DNA of 16,271 nucleotides from Verrucomicrobiales bacterium (GCA_007123695.1 SLGN01000095.1:1-16271), one strand, 5' to 3'; shown: positions 6,784-15,009, numbered from the stretch's first letter. Notes: generated by a model not told the origin, from the sequence alone. Program-made: numbers and translations.

Positions 6784-9030
6784 TCAGCCGTGGTGGTGGC
6801 CGGATTTTCCTTGGGTGGGCGGCTTCAGCGAGATGGAGCCTTGCATCAGCTGCACCACTGCCTCGTCGCGCGTCGAGACGATCGCGGTCCAGCTTTGGCC
6901 AGGGTCGGTGACGAGGGCGGCGAGCTCCTCGCGGGAAGGCTTGTCGAGCCCGTCGAGGACTTCGTCGACGAGGAGAAGGCTCGGCGATGCGAGAAGGGCG
7001 CGTGCGAAGAGCAGGCGGATGCGCTCCCGGCTCGAGAGGGGCAGTCCGCCCGCGAGCAGATTCGTGTGGAGGCCCTCGGGCAAGTCGAGGATGCGGCGGA
7101 GGATGCCGGTCCGCTCCAGGGCCCCGTGCAGCTCCGCCACCGATGTCTCGACGCGGCCTAGCCTCAGGTTCTCGGCGATGGTGCCGCTGACGATGTCGGT
7201 GCTGCGCAGCAGCATGGCCCGCTCGCGCAAGGATTCCAGACGCCAACCGCGGATGTCGTGCCCGTCGAGGAAGATCGCGCCCGATGTCGGTGCCCGGAGT
7301 CCGTGGAGCAGGTCGAGCATCGAGCTGATGCCGCTGCCCTGCGAGCCGAAGAGGGCGACGCGATCCCCTGCCTCGATCCGGAAGTTCAGCCCGTCGAAGA
7401 GATGGGGCCCGTCGTGGTACGAAAAGCCGAGATCGATGGCCTCGATCTCCATGCCGCGTCCCGTGTCCGGCGGAGGCAGGTCGCCGTTTTCGCGCTCCGT
7501 GTCGAGGTCGATGAGGTGTCCGATCTTGTCCACCGAGGCCATCGTGTCGTACCAGGACTCAAACTGCTTGCCCAGCTTGGCGATCGATCCCACGATGGTG
7601 CTGACGATGATCTCGGCGGCCACGAGCTGGCCGAGGGTGAGTTCCTGCTGGATCACGAGCCAGCCGCCCGCCGTGAGGAGTACGGCGCTCGCGACCGCCT
7701 GGACCGCCAGCAGGGCACCGACTTGGCGGATGAGGATGCGGAAATGCGCACGCCGCGCGCGCAGATAGGCGCGGGCCAGTTCGTCGGCACGCGCGCACGA
7801 GAGGTCGTAGCCGCCCGGCCCCTTGAAGAGGCGGGGGCAGCGGGCCAGCTCCTCGAGCCAGGCGATCACGTGATACTTGCAGTGGCTCTCTCCGATGCTG
7901 GTGCCGATGGCGCCGCGGCCGAGGACGAGGATGATGAAGGCCAGCGCCATCAGCAACAGGATGCTGAAGGTCAGGAGGAAAGGGTGGTAGAAGGCGAGAA
8001 CGGTCAGCCCGATGAAGGTGTTGAGCACGAGGTTCACCCCGGTGAGGAGGATCAGCGCCGTGCTCTTCTGCATCGTCACCACGTCGAGGAAGCGGTTGAC
8101 CAGCTCGGGAGCGTGGACTCCGTCGATGGCCCGGGCATCGACCCGGGGCAGGCGGTAGGCGAGGTCCGAAGTCAGCCGCACGAAGAGGCGGCGCTGAATC
8201 ACCTCGGCCATGTAGGTTTGCAGCGTGGTGAAGACGGCGCCGAGAGCGAGGCAGATGAAAAGCACGATCCCCAGCACCAGCAGCGCCTGCTGGAAGGGGC
8301 CGCTCGCCGTGCCGAAGGCGATGTTGCTGACAAGCGCGTTGATCGCGAGCGGCAGGGCGAGATAGAGCAGTCCCGTGATCATGCTGTAGACCACGATCAC
8401 GGCGATGTCCCAGGTCTCGGGGCGCATCAGGGCGATGAAGCGCCGGATCGGATGCATCCCGTGTCCATTTCCGTGTCCATTTCCGTGCCCATGCCCATGC
8501 CCGTGCCCATTTCCGCCTCCATGTCCGTGCCCGCCGCCTCCGTGCTGCGCTGCGGCACCGAAGTGATGCGCGTCGCCGAGAACGTCCATCGGCTTCGCCG
8601 GCACGACCAGACCCAGATCGACGGGTTCCTTGGCGTTGCGCGCGCCGAGAAGACAGGCCAAATCGTGCCGACCCATCGTGTCGGTCTCGAAAGGGCTTTC
8701 GGGATAGCTGACCCGCGCCAGGAAGTAGCCGTGCCGCCGGATCACGATCCATTTTCCCTCCGAAGTGGTCGCGAGGATGGGCTGGTTCGAATCGGCGACC
8801 CAGACGGCATCGGCGACGGACATCCGCACCGGGGTAATGCGCAGGCCGCAGGCGTTTGCCGACGCCGCGAGCCTCTCGAGGGGCTCGGCCCCGGCCCGGG
8901 AGTAGGTGTTGATCGCCTGCCGGGCGTTGCTCGGATCGACGTCGACGGAAAGCAACTGGCCCACGTGCAGAATGGCTTCGGCATCCTGCTCGATCGATCT
9001 CGGGGCTCTGGTCGGTTGGGCCTCGGGCAT
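6784..9030 (-). CDS. ABC exporter subunit with C39-like domain, His/Gly-rich linker and degenerate nucleotide-binding domain
   Basis: A 748-residue protein of type I secretion layout. Residues about 12-135 resemble a C39-peptidase-like domain without an evident catalytic Cys-His pair. A linker rich in Gly and His (155-193, 12 His) follows, then about six membrane segments (203-480) and a nucleotide-binding domain (527-735). That domain is degenerate. Walker A reads GSQGSGIS (562-569) with Ile568 where Lys is expected. The Q-loop region [11 protein letters not shown] (607-617) has no Gln. The signature reads LSSRE (665-669) instead of LSGGQ, and the H-loop reads STRD (719-722) with no His. Walker B (SLLLVDE, 684-690), including Glu690, and the D-loop are kept. 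The protein ends in GHHHG. The start at 9030 gives a normal N-terminus; a longer upstream reading is rejected. It heads the operon with HlyD and TolC partners. Confidence 0.88.
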   Translation of the reverse strand: MPEAQPTRAPRSIEQDAEAILHVGQLLSVDVDPSNARQAINTYSRAGAEPLERLAASANACGLRITPVRMSVADAVWVADSNQPILATTSEGKWIVIRRHGYFLARVSYPESPFETDTMGRHDLACLLGARNAKEPVDLGLVVPAKPMDVLGDAHHFGAAAQHGGGGHGHGGGNGHGHGHGHGNGHGNGHGMHPIRRFIALMRPETWDIAVIVVYSMITGLLYLALPLAINALVSNIAFGTASGPFQQALLVLGIVLFICLALGAVFTTLQTYMAEVIQRRLFVRLTSDLAYRLPRVDARAIDGVHAPELVNRFLDVVTMQKSTALILLTGVNLVLNTFIGLTVLAFYHPFLLTFSILLLMALAFIILVLGRGAIGTSIGESHCKYHVIAWLEELARCPRLFKGPGGYDLSCARADELARAYLRARRAHFRILIRQVGALLAVQAVASAVLLTAGGWLVIQQELTLGQLVAAEIIVSTIVGSIAKLGKQFESWYDTMASVDKIGHLIDLDTERENGDLPPPDTGRGMEIEAIDLGFSYHDGPHLFDGLNFRIEAGDRVALFGSQGSGISSMLDLLHGLRAPTSGAIFLDGHDIRGWRLESLRERAMLLRSTDIVSGTIAENLRLGRVETSVAELHGALERTGILRRILDLPEGLHTNLLAGGLPLSSRERIRLLFARALLASPSLLLVDEVLDGLDKPSREELAALVTDPGQSWTAIVSTRDEAVVQLMQGSISLKPPTQGKSGHHHG
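8452..8568 (-). repeat. Low-complexity hexanucleotide-like repeat coding the His/Gly linker
   Basis: This stretch encodes residues 155-193 of the ABC protein. It consists of alternating Gly-His and Gly-Asn codons, seen on the plus strand as repeated CATTTCCGTGTC-like and CATGCC units. The unit variation suggests slippage-driven growth of the linker. Copy number may differ between strains. Confidence 0.75.
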
Positions 9031-9039
9031 GGCTGCGGG

Positions 9040-9067
9040 ACTATACCGCCCCCAGCCCCATCGCAAA
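9040..9067 (-). promoter_or_regulatory. Candidate promoter of the ABC-HlyD-TolC operon, close to the start codon
   Basis: On the minus strand TTTGCG (9062-9067) and TATAGT (9040-9045) are spaced by 16 bases. TATAGT ends only 9 bases from the ATG at 9030, so transcription would begin within a few bases of the start codon and the message would be leaderless or nearly so. No Shine-Dalgarno is visible upstream, which fits that reading. Assigned by eye. Confidence 0.35.
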
Positions 9068-9077
9068 GCGAAAAGCA

Positions 9078-9100
9078 AAACGGCCCGAACATCCCCGTTT
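9078..9100. promoter_or_regulatory. Inverted repeat AAACGG-N11-CCGTTT in the divergent control region
   Basis: A 6-bp inverted repeat with an 11-base spacer lies between the ABC operon and the metal ATPase gene. The dyad is the right size for a dimeric repressor, and its position would let one regulator act on both units. No regulator gene is visible in the window, and short dyads arise by chance. Confidence 0.3.
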
Positions 9101-9155
9101 CCCCGCGCCGAAAGACTTGCCAAGCGCAATACCGGGTCGATGCTGCCCCCGCGAC

Positions 9156-11021
9156 ATGACCGACGACCGCCTGACCGCGCCCGCCGAGCGACGCCAGCTC
9201 CTCGTCGCCGCGCTGTCCCTGCTCGCGATCCTGGCGCACCTCGCCCTGCGCTACGGAGCGGGGCTGCGCGGACCCGCCTCCGATGCGCCCCTCTGGGCGG
9301 CCTACGTCTTCGGCGGCGCGCCCCTGCTCTGGGGATTGCTCGGAAATCTCTGGCGCCGGGAGTTCGGTTCGGATCTGCTCGCGGGAGTCTCCATCGTCAC
9401 CTCGGTCCTGCTCGGCGAATACCTCGCCGGCGTCATCGTTGTGCTGATGCTCTCGGGGGGAGCGGCGCTCGAGGCCTACGCCGTCGGCGGAGCCTCTTCT
9501 GCGCTCAAGGCCCTCTCCGCCCGGATGCCTTCCGTGGCGCACCGCCGCAGCGGCGCGTCCTTCGAGGACATCGCTCTCGACGAGGTCGCGGTCGGCGATC
9601 TGCTCGAGATCCTGCCGCACGAAATCTGTCCGGTCGATGGCACCGTGGTCGGGGGGCGCGGGACGATGGACGAATCCTACCTCACTGGGGAGCCCTACCT
9701 CGTTTCGAAGACCCCGGGCGCCACCGTGATTTCCGGAGCCCTCAACGGCGAGAAGCCGCTCACGATCCGGGCGGACCGCCTCGCCGTCGATTCCCGCTAC
9801 GCGAAGATCATGGAAGTGATGCGCGATTCCGATGAGCGCCGCCCCCGGATGCGCCGTCTCGCCGACCGCCTCGGCGCCTGGTACACGCCCTTCGCCGTCG
9901 CCGTCGCCCTGCTCGCCTGGGCTGCGAGCGGGGATCCGGTGCGCTTCCTCGCCGTGCTCGTCGTGGCCACTCCCTGCCCCCTCCTCATCGCGATCCCGGT
10001 CACGATCATCGGCTCGATCTCGCTCGCGGCAAAGCGGTCCATCGTCGTGCGCGATCCCACCATCCTCGAGACCATCGACACCTGCCGCTCCGTCATCTTC
10101 GACAAAACCGGCACCCTCACCTACGGTCGGCCCGCGCTCGTCGACCGGGACACGGCCCCCGGTTTCCATCCCGACGAAGTCCTGCGGCTCGTCGCCGGCG
10201 CCGAGCTCTACTCGAAGCATCCGCTCTCCGCCGCCGTCCTCGAGGCCGCACGGGCGCTCGGCGGAGAGCCGCCGCCCGCCGACGAGATAGCCGAGCGTCC
10301 CGGCGAGGGTCTCGCGGCCAAAATTGCGGGGCACGACCTCCTCGTCACGAGCCGCCGTCGGCTCGCCCGGCTCCTGCCCGAGGAAGCGGCCCTGCTGCCC
10401 GAAACCACCGCCGGGCTCGAGTGCGTCGTCGTCCTCGACGGACGCTATGCGGCCACCTTCCGCTTCCGCGACGCCCCCCGGACCGAGGGAATCGAGTTCA
10501 TCCGCCACCTCGGCGGAAAGCACCGCATCGGACGCGCCATGCTGCTGTCGGGAGACCGCCAGTCCGAAGCAGACTACCTCGCCGCGCGGGTCGGCATCGA
10601 GACGGTGCACGCCGGCAAGAGCCCGGAAGAAAAGCTCGCCATCGTCCGCGAGGAGACCGCCGCCCACCGCACCCTCTACGTGGGCGACGGGATCAACGAC
10701 GCCCCCGCCCTCGCCGCCGCCACCGTCGGGATCGCCTTCGGGCACGACAGCGACGTCACCGCCAAGGCCGCCGGGGCCGTCGTGATGGACAGCTCGCTGC
10801 GGAGGCTCGACGAGCTCATCCACATCGGCCGCCGCATGCGCCGCATCGCCCTGCAGAGCGCCGTCGGCGGGATGGTGCTGAGCGTGGTCGGAATGGGCTT
10901 TGCCGCTGCGGGCCACCTGCCCCCCGTCGCCGGAGCCATCGCGCAGGAGTTCATCGACATTCTCGCCGTGCTCAACGCCCTGCGTGTCGCCATCCCTCCG
11001 AAGACCCTCACCGACTATTGA
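9156..11021 (+). CDS. P1B-type metal-transporting P-type ATPase (TPCP motif, P1B-5-like)
   Basis: A 621-residue P-type ATPase. It has the actuator motif TGE (177-179), phosphorylation motif DKTGT (Asp316), the P1B marker HP (SKHPL, His355), and the hinge motif GDGIND (510-515). The transmembrane metal motif is TPCP (272-275) instead of the usual CPC, and the last membrane segment carries QEFID (597-601). From memory, TPCP with QExxD marks the P1B-5 group, with Ni/Fe transport reported for Sinorhizobium Nia; that link should be checked. There is no N-terminal heavy-metal domain and no C-terminal hemerythrin domain, the protein ending 20 residues after QEFID. About eight membrane segments are visible, as in P1B pumps. 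The ATG at 9156 gives a compact N-terminus. It is divergent from the ABC operon. The metal is inferred, not shown. Confidence 0.9.
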   Translation: MTDDRLTAPAERRQLLVAALSLLAILAHLALRYGAGLRGPASDAPLWAAYVFGGAPLLWGLLGNLWRREFGSDLLAGVSIVTSVLLGEYLAGVIVVLMLSGGAALEAYAVGGASSALKALSARMPSVAHRRSGASFEDIALDEVAVGDLLEILPHEICPVDGTVVGGRGTMDESYLTGEPYLVSKTPGATVISGALNGEKPLTIRADRLAVDSRYAKIMEVMRDSDERRPRMRRLADRLGAWYTPFAVAVALLAWAASGDPVRFLAVLVVATPCPLLIAIPVTIIGSISLAAKRSIVVRDPTILETIDTCRSVIFDKTGTLTYGRPALVDRDTAPGFHPDEVLRLVAGAELYSKHPLSAAVLEAARALGGEPPPADEIAERPGEGLAAKIAGHDLLVTSRRRLARLLPEEAALLPETTAGLECVVVLDGRYAATFRFRDAPRTEGIEFIRHLGGKHRIGRAMLLSGDRQSEADYLAARVGIETVHAGKSPEEKLAIVREETAAHRTLYVGDGINDAPALAAATVGIAFGHDSDVTAKAAGAVVMDSSLRRLDELIHIGRRMRRIALQSAVGGMVLSVVGMGFAAAGHLPPVAGAIAQEFIDILAVLNALRVAIPPKTLTDY

Positions 11022-11075
11022 GAAGGGGGAGGATGCAGGGGGGGCGGGCCTGCCAGCGTATTCCGCCGCCGGAAG

Positions 11076-12227
11076 TCAGGGCCGTACCCAATCGGGCACG
11101 GAGCCGTCGCCGGTGCCTTCGCCCGCGAGGATCCAAGCGAGGTTGAAGCGGGCGATGGAGGACGCCGTTTTTTCCCGACCTCCCTCGTAGTGGAGGTAGA
11201 TCCATCCCTCGCCCGCGGTGCCGGGCCGCCCGGCGACGAGCGCGGAGTAGGCGAAGCGACCCTCCTCGACGAGACGCTTCACCGGCCAGGTCCGGCCTCC
11301 GTCGAAGCTGGCCCACACCGTGCCGCGCTCGCGGTCGGAGCCCTCGGTGTCGATGTTGCTGAAGACGAGGATGTCCCGCCCCTCGACGGGCAGACGGTCG
11401 AGACCGCCCATGAGTCCGTAGGACCGGTCCTGGGTGCCGTCGGGCAGGATTTCGACGACGGCGAATCCGCTCCAACTCCGCCCCCCGTCGTCGCTGAAGG
11501 CATGGCGGCGGCGGGTGTTCTGCGGGCGCTCCTGCCAGTGGACGCGCGAATTGTAGTAGATCCGCCCATCGGCGAGTTCCGCAAGGGCGGCCTCGCCGGT
11601 GCCGTTTTCGGGAAAGGGCTCGCTCGTCTGCCAGGTGCGGCCGCCGTCGTCGCTGTAGATGGCGTTGGTGTAGTGGTTGGGCCATTCCTCGCGCGAGTTC
11701 TTGGTGCCGTAGTAGCGCGTCGGCCGCAGCAGCCTCCCGGCATGGGGACCGCGCAGCAGGGTCACGCCCTTTTCGTTCATGTGCATCGAGGGCAGGTGCC
11801 CATGGGAATCCGGCGCGATCTCGGTGCCTTCGTCGGGCGCCCACGAGAGCCCCTCGTCGCGGCTGCGGTAGAGGGTCAACGGGGCCGGCGGATGCGCTTC
11901 CTCGACGAAGACGAGAAGGTCGCCGCTGCGCTCGTCGACGGTGGTCCCGCCTCCGTGGAAGCCGGGATCGGCGACGACGATCTCGGGGCCCCAACTGCGG
12001 CCTCCGTCTTCGCTGCGGCGGACCCGGACCCTCTTGTTGCCGAAGGTGGCGACGAGGGCGCCGCCCTTGGTCGCGACGATGTTGGGGAAGCGCTCCGATT
12101 CGAAGAGCGGCTGGACCTCCAGCGATGGCTCGCCGAGATGGGGGGCGAGAGGACCGTCGTAGACAAGGTCCCCGGCGGCGGGGGCCGCGCAAGCGAGGGC
12201 GAGAAGGAGCAGGGAGGATCGGATCAT
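11076..12227 (-). CDS. Secreted sialidase-like BNR-repeat protein (second of tandem pair)
   Basis: A 383-residue exported protein with a signal peptide (MIRSSLLLLALACAAPAAG) and a six-bladed propeller of sialidase type. Five Asp boxes are visible: RSEDGGRSW (71-79), RSRDEGLSW (121-129), YSDDGGRTW (191-199), FSDDGGRSW (244-252) and SFDGGRTW (307-314). GEAALAELADGRIYYNSR (211-228) supplies the Glu and Arg expected in the active site, and FAYSALV the Tyr region. The usual (F/Y)RIP N-terminal motif is replaced by RFPN (46-49), so substrate binding may differ from a classical exo-alpha-sialidase (GH33). It ends like its upstream paralogue (ARFNLAWI). It is 87 bases downstream of that gene and convergent with the metal ATPase. 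Sialidase fold is secure; exact glycosidase activity is not. Confidence 0.85.
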   Translation of the reverse strand: MIRSSLLLLALACAAPAAGDLVYDGPLAPHLGEPSLEVQPLFESERFPNIVATKGGALVATFGNKRVRVRRSEDGGRSWGPEIVVADPGFHGGGTTVDERSGDLLVFVEEAHPPAPLTLYRSRDEGLSWAPDEGTEIAPDSHGHLPSMHMNEKGVTLLRGPHAGRLLRPTRYYGTKNSREEWPNHYTNAIYSDDGGRTWQTSEPFPENGTGEAALAELADGRIYYNSRVHWQERPQNTRRRHAFSDDGGRSWSGFAVVEILPDGTQDRSYGLMGGLDRLPVEGRDILVFSNIDTEGSDRERGTVWASFDGGRTWPVKRLVEEGRFAYSALVAGRPGTAGEGWIYLHYEGGREKTASSIARFNLAWILAGEGTGDGSVPDWVRP

Positions 12228-12314
12228 GGGCGGGGTTATTTCTCGGGCAAAGGTCCACGCTACGCGAAGGACCCGGCCTTGGCGAGCCCGTTCCCCCGGC
12301 CGCTTTGCGGACCC

Positions 12315-13523
12315 TCAGCGGTCCGCCGACTCGATCCAAGCGAGGTCGAAGCGGGCGCAGGAGATGGATTCGCCGTCCTCGTAGAGACAGAGCACGGTGC
12401 CGTCGGGCAGCACGGCGAGGTCGCTGTAGGCGCTGGGCCCGGGCTCGAGCACCTTGTTCACCGGCCAGGTTTCGCCGTCGTCGCGGCTGAGCTTGATGCT
12501 GAGGTTGCGCCGTTTCCCGCGACCGCCGGGGATTTCGTTTCCGTCCCCGTCGAGGGCGACAGTGTCGGGATTGGAGAAGATCAGGGTTCCGGGGCTCGAG
12601 GGATGGGCGACGATCCCGGCCATGCAGACCGGCTCGCGCAGCTCGGGATGGAAGCGGGGGCGGCTCCATCCGGTGGCACCGTCGGCGCTGACGGTGACGA
12701 TCTTGCGGTTGGCCTTGGAAACGCTGCGGGTCACGAGGAGGACTCCGCCGTCGGAACGTTCGGCGACCATCGTTTCGTTGGGCGAGTTGAATTCGCCCTC
12801 GTTGGGCACGGCGATGTCCCCGGCCTGCCAGGTGCGGCCGCGGTCGTCGCTGTAGAGGGTGCCGGCGGCGGCGGGCCCATGGTCGCCGACGCCGCCGTAG
12901 GCGAGCCAGATCGGGACGACGAGGCGCCCGCTCCGCATCTGGACGCCGTGCCCGGGACCCGTGGCGATGACTTTCCAATCGTAGCGCTCGCGGAAGGGCT
13001 CGAAGGCGGCGGTGATTTCGACCGGCTCGCTCCAGGTCAGGCCCTCGTCGTCGCTGCGCATCGAGAAGCAGCGGGCGTAGTTCACGCAGTAGAGAAACTC
13101 GACGGCGCCGCCGCGCTCTACGATGGCGACAGGGTTGTTCACCGTCTGCTCGCGGGCGCCCTCTTCGTCGCGCTTGCGCGGATTGCCCTCGATGCGGGGG
13201 CCGTGGTGGGCGATGTGCCGGGCCGGCTCCCAGGTGCGGCCTCCGTCGAGGGAGCGGCGCAGGTGGATTTCGATTTCGCCCCAATCCTTGCGGTCCTTCC
13301 GTCGCGCCTCGCAGTAGGCGAGCACGGTGCCTGCGGGGGTCACGACGATGCCGGGGATGCGGTAGTGGGCGACCCCTCCCATGCCGGGCGGGAAGACTTC
13401 GCTCGTTTCGAAGAGCGGTTCCGCCGCACCAGAGCCTGGCAGGGCGAACAGGGCGGCGGCGAAAAGGGAGAGGAGGACACAGGCCCGGTGGCGCGGGCGG
13501 CTTCGGCGAATGGCGGCAGTCAT
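12315..13523 (-). CDS. Secreted exo-alpha-sialidase (GH33-type, first of tandem pair)
   Basis: A 402-residue exported protein. A signal peptide (about 1-34, Arg-rich start, ending near GSGAA) is followed by the sialidase motif YRIP (54-57, Arg55 being the first residue of the Arg triad). Asp boxes are RSLDGGRTW (90-98), RSDDEGLTW (156-164), YSDDRGRTW (224-232) and LSRDDGETW (345-353), with a degenerate one at VSADGATGW. The NET...SDGGVLLVTR segment (249-266) provides the catalytic-type Glu250 and Arg266, and SAYSDL with LYEDG (364-384) the Tyr-Glu nucleophile pair. Such enzymes release terminal sialic acid from glycans. A candidate promoter lies just upstream, and the paralogue at 11076 follows, so both are probably co-expressed. 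No sialic acid catabolic genes are in the window. An alternative is a related BNR glycosidase. Confidence 0.88.
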   Translation of the reverse strand: MTAAIRRSRPRHRACVLLSLFAAALFALPGSGAAEPLFETSEVFPPGMGGVAHYRIPGIVVTPAGTVLAYCEARRKDRKDWGEIEIHLRRSLDGGRTWEPARHIAHHGPRIEGNPRKRDEEGAREQTVNNPVAIVERGGAVEFLYCVNYARCFSMRSDDEGLTWSEPVEITAAFEPFRERYDWKVIATGPGHGVQMRSGRLVVPIWLAYGGVGDHGPAAAGTLYSDDRGRTWQAGDIAVPNEGEFNSPNETMVAERSDGGVLLVTRSVSKANRKIVTVSADGATGWSRPRFHPELREPVCMAGIVAHPSSPGTLIFSNPDTVALDGDGNEIPGGRGKRRNLSIKLSRDDGETWPVNKVLEPGPSAYSDLAVLPDGTVLCLYEDGESISCARFDLAWIESADR

Positions 13524-13544
13524 GGTCGGGGGAGTGTTTTCGGA

Positions 13545-13573
13545 AGAATAGAGCGCAGCGTCGGCCGGGTCCA
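13545..13573 (-). promoter_or_regulatory. Candidate sigma70-type promoter for the sialidase pair
   Basis: On the minus strand TGGACC (13568-13573) and TATTCT (13545-13550) are spaced by 17 bases, giving a start near 13538 and a leader of about 15 bases. The match is moderate and assigned by eye. Confidence 0.35.
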
Positions 13574-13590
13574 GCCTTTCGGCAGGAACG

Positions 13591-13619
13591 CCCTTCGAAG
13601 GGATTTTCCGGGAAATCCC
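13591..13619. promoter_or_regulatory. Two overlapping palindromes, possible operator
   Basis: CCCTTCGAAGGG (13591-13602) is a perfect 12-bp palindrome. It shares its last three bases with GGGATTTTCCGGGAAATCCC (13600-13619), a 20-bp palindrome with one mismatched pair. They sit in the 141-base gap between the divergent sialidase and DUF3365 genes, upstream of the candidate sialidase promoter. A regulator-binding site is plausible but unproven. Confidence 0.4.
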
Positions 13620-13664
13620 GCTTTGGGCGAAAGAATCCTTGAACTCCCTCGTCCAAACCCTTCG

Positions 13665-14282
13665 ATGACAACGCCATTCTTCCGCCTCCGGATCGCCGCC
13701 CCGCTCGTTGCGGCCGCCCTCGCCCTGCTGCCGCTGGCCTCCTGCGAAAGGACGCCCGACCTCGGGGCCGCGCCCCCCTCCGATGGCGGAGCAGCTCCCG
13801 ACGACGCGGCCCTCGCCGAGATCGGCGGCACCGTCTCCCAAGCCCTCATGGACAGCCTCGGCACGCAACTGAAGGCCGCGCTCGAAGCCGGGGGCCCCGT
13901 CGCCGCAGTGACCCTTTGCCAAGGCGTTGCCATGCCCCTGACCGAAGCCGCCGGCCAGGACCACGAAGGCGTGTCCGTGCGGCGCACCACCCTGCGGCCG
14001 CGCAATCCCGCCAACGAGCCCGACGACACCGACCGCGCCGTGCTCGAGGCGATGGTCGCCTCCCAACCGCCCGTGGCCGAGATCCGGCGCGAGGAGGGCG
14101 CGGCCCGCTACTACCGCCCCCTCATCGTGCAGGAACTTTGCTTGAAATGCCACGGCGACCCCGCAGGCTTCCCCGAAGAACTCCGCGAGACCCTCGCGCA
14201 GCTCTATCCCGACGATGCCGCGACCGGCTACTCGCTCGGCGAACTCCGCGGCGCCATCCGCGTCGACATTCCCGTGCCCTGA
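13665..14282 (+). CDS. DUF3365 (Tll0287-like) haem-binding lipoprotein
   Basis: A 205-residue protein with a lipoprotein signal: hydrophobic N-terminus and lipobox LASC with Cys27. A Pro/Gly/Ala linker precedes a DUF3365 domain. VRRTTLRPRNPANEPD (105-120) is a family hallmark, and CLKCH (159-163) is a CxxCH c-type haem attachment motif followed by GDP. YPDDAATGYSLGELRGAIRV (181-200) matches the family C-terminus. Proteins of this family are thought to be haem-dependent sensors or electron carriers, often fused to signalling domains; here the domain stands alone as a lipoprotein. It would be anchored to a membrane facing the periplasm. The ATG at 13665 gives the signal sequence. It is followed after 27 bases by the methyltransferase gene on the same strand, forming a likely operon. 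Confidence 0.85.
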   Translation: MTTPFFRLRIAAPLVAAALALLPLASCERTPDLGAAPPSDGGAAPDDAALAEIGGTVSQALMDSLGTQLKAALEAGGPVAAVTLCQGVAMPLTEAAGQDHEGVSVRRTTLRPRNPANEPDDTDRAVLEAMVASQPPVAEIRREEGAARYYRPLIVQELCLKCHGDPAGFPEELRETLAQLYPDDAATGYSLGELRGAIRVDIPVP

Positions 14283-14309
14283 TCTGCGTCCCCGCTCACC
14301 CACCATCCG

Positions 14310-15002
14310 ATGAATCCCGCCAGCTCCGCCCGCCTTGCCCTTGCCGTCCTTCTTTCCTTCGTCCTCACTCTGCCCGGGACCGCCCAGGACGAGAGCGTCA
14401 ACCCCGGCATCAACGACAGCTTCCAGGACCCCAAGCCGACCGAGTATGTCGAGCGCTTCGAAAAGGAGGGCCGGGAGGTCTACGACAACCGCGAACTCAT
14501 CGTGGAAAAGCTCGGCCTCGAGCCCGGCATGGCGGTGGCCGACGTCGGCGCCGGCACCGGGCTCTTCACCCGGCTCATCGCCGCTCGGGTCGGGCCTTCC
14601 GGCAGGGTCTACGCCGTCGACATCGCCAAAGCCTTCGTCGACCACACCGTGATGTCGAGCCATGCCCGCGGCCTGAAAAACGTCGAGGGCGTCGTCTGCG
14701 CGCCCGACGACGTCAAGCTGCCGCCCGGCTCGGTCGATCTCGTCTTTCTCTGCGACACCTACCACCACTTCGCGACTCCCTACCGCACCATGGCCTCGAT
14801 CGCCAAAGCCCTGAAGCCGGGCGGCCGCGTCGCCATGATCGACTTCGAACGCATCGAGGGAAAAAGCTCGGATTGGATCCTCGACCACGTCCGCGCGGGC
14901 AAAGAGGTCTTCCGCGAGGAAATCGAGGCCTCCGGCTTCGAATTCGTCGAAGAACTCGATCTCTTCGAGGAGAACTATTTCCTCGTTTTCCGCAAACGGT
15001 AA
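14310..15002 (+). CDS. Class I SAM-dependent methyltransferase with a signal peptide
   Basis: A 230-residue protein. Residues 1-25 (Arg-containing start, hydrophobic core, ending GTAQ) look like a cleavable signal peptide. The rest is a class I methyltransferase fold: motif I VADVGAGTGLFT (76-87), an acidic residue after the second strand (AVDI, Asp104), the FLCDTYHHF segment (147-155) and LKPGGRVAMIDF (168-179). SAM is cytoplasmic, so export of such an enzyme is puzzling. Similar exported methyltransferase-like proteins are known from genome annotations, but I know of no proven substrate. It is coupled to the DUF3365 gene 27 bases upstream and converges on the gene ending at 15010, with only 7 bases between. 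An alternative is that the N-terminus is an uncleaved membrane anchor. Confidence 0.85.
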   Translation: MNPASSARLALAVLLSFVLTLPGTAQDESVNPGINDSFQDPKPTEYVERFEKEGREVYDNRELIVEKLGLEPGMAVADVGAGTGLFTRLIAARVGPSGRVYAVDIAKAFVDHTVMSSHARGLKNVEGVVCAPDDVKLPPGSVDLVFLCDTYHHFATPYRTMASIAKALKPGGRVAMIDFERIEGKSSDWILDHVRAGKEVFREEIEASGFEFVEELDLFEENYFLVFRKR

Positions 15003-15009
15003 GGGTGAC

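Noticed and set aside
9031..9129. N-terminal extension of the ABC gene to an ATG at 9129
   Set aside because: The added residues have no domain character and would overlap the control region; the TATAGT element and normal N-terminus favour 9030.
7258..9159. Long open plus frame opposite the ABC gene
   Set aside because: Its repeats are the reverse reading of the His/Gly linker, and the rest is charged low-complexity. A shadow.
11190..13664. Very long open plus frame opposite the sialidase pair
   Set aside because: It runs into the DUF3365 gene in the same frame, but the part before 13665 is Gly/Ala/Val/Asp-rich without motifs, while the minus strand has clear Asp boxes and signal peptides. 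An antisense shadow.
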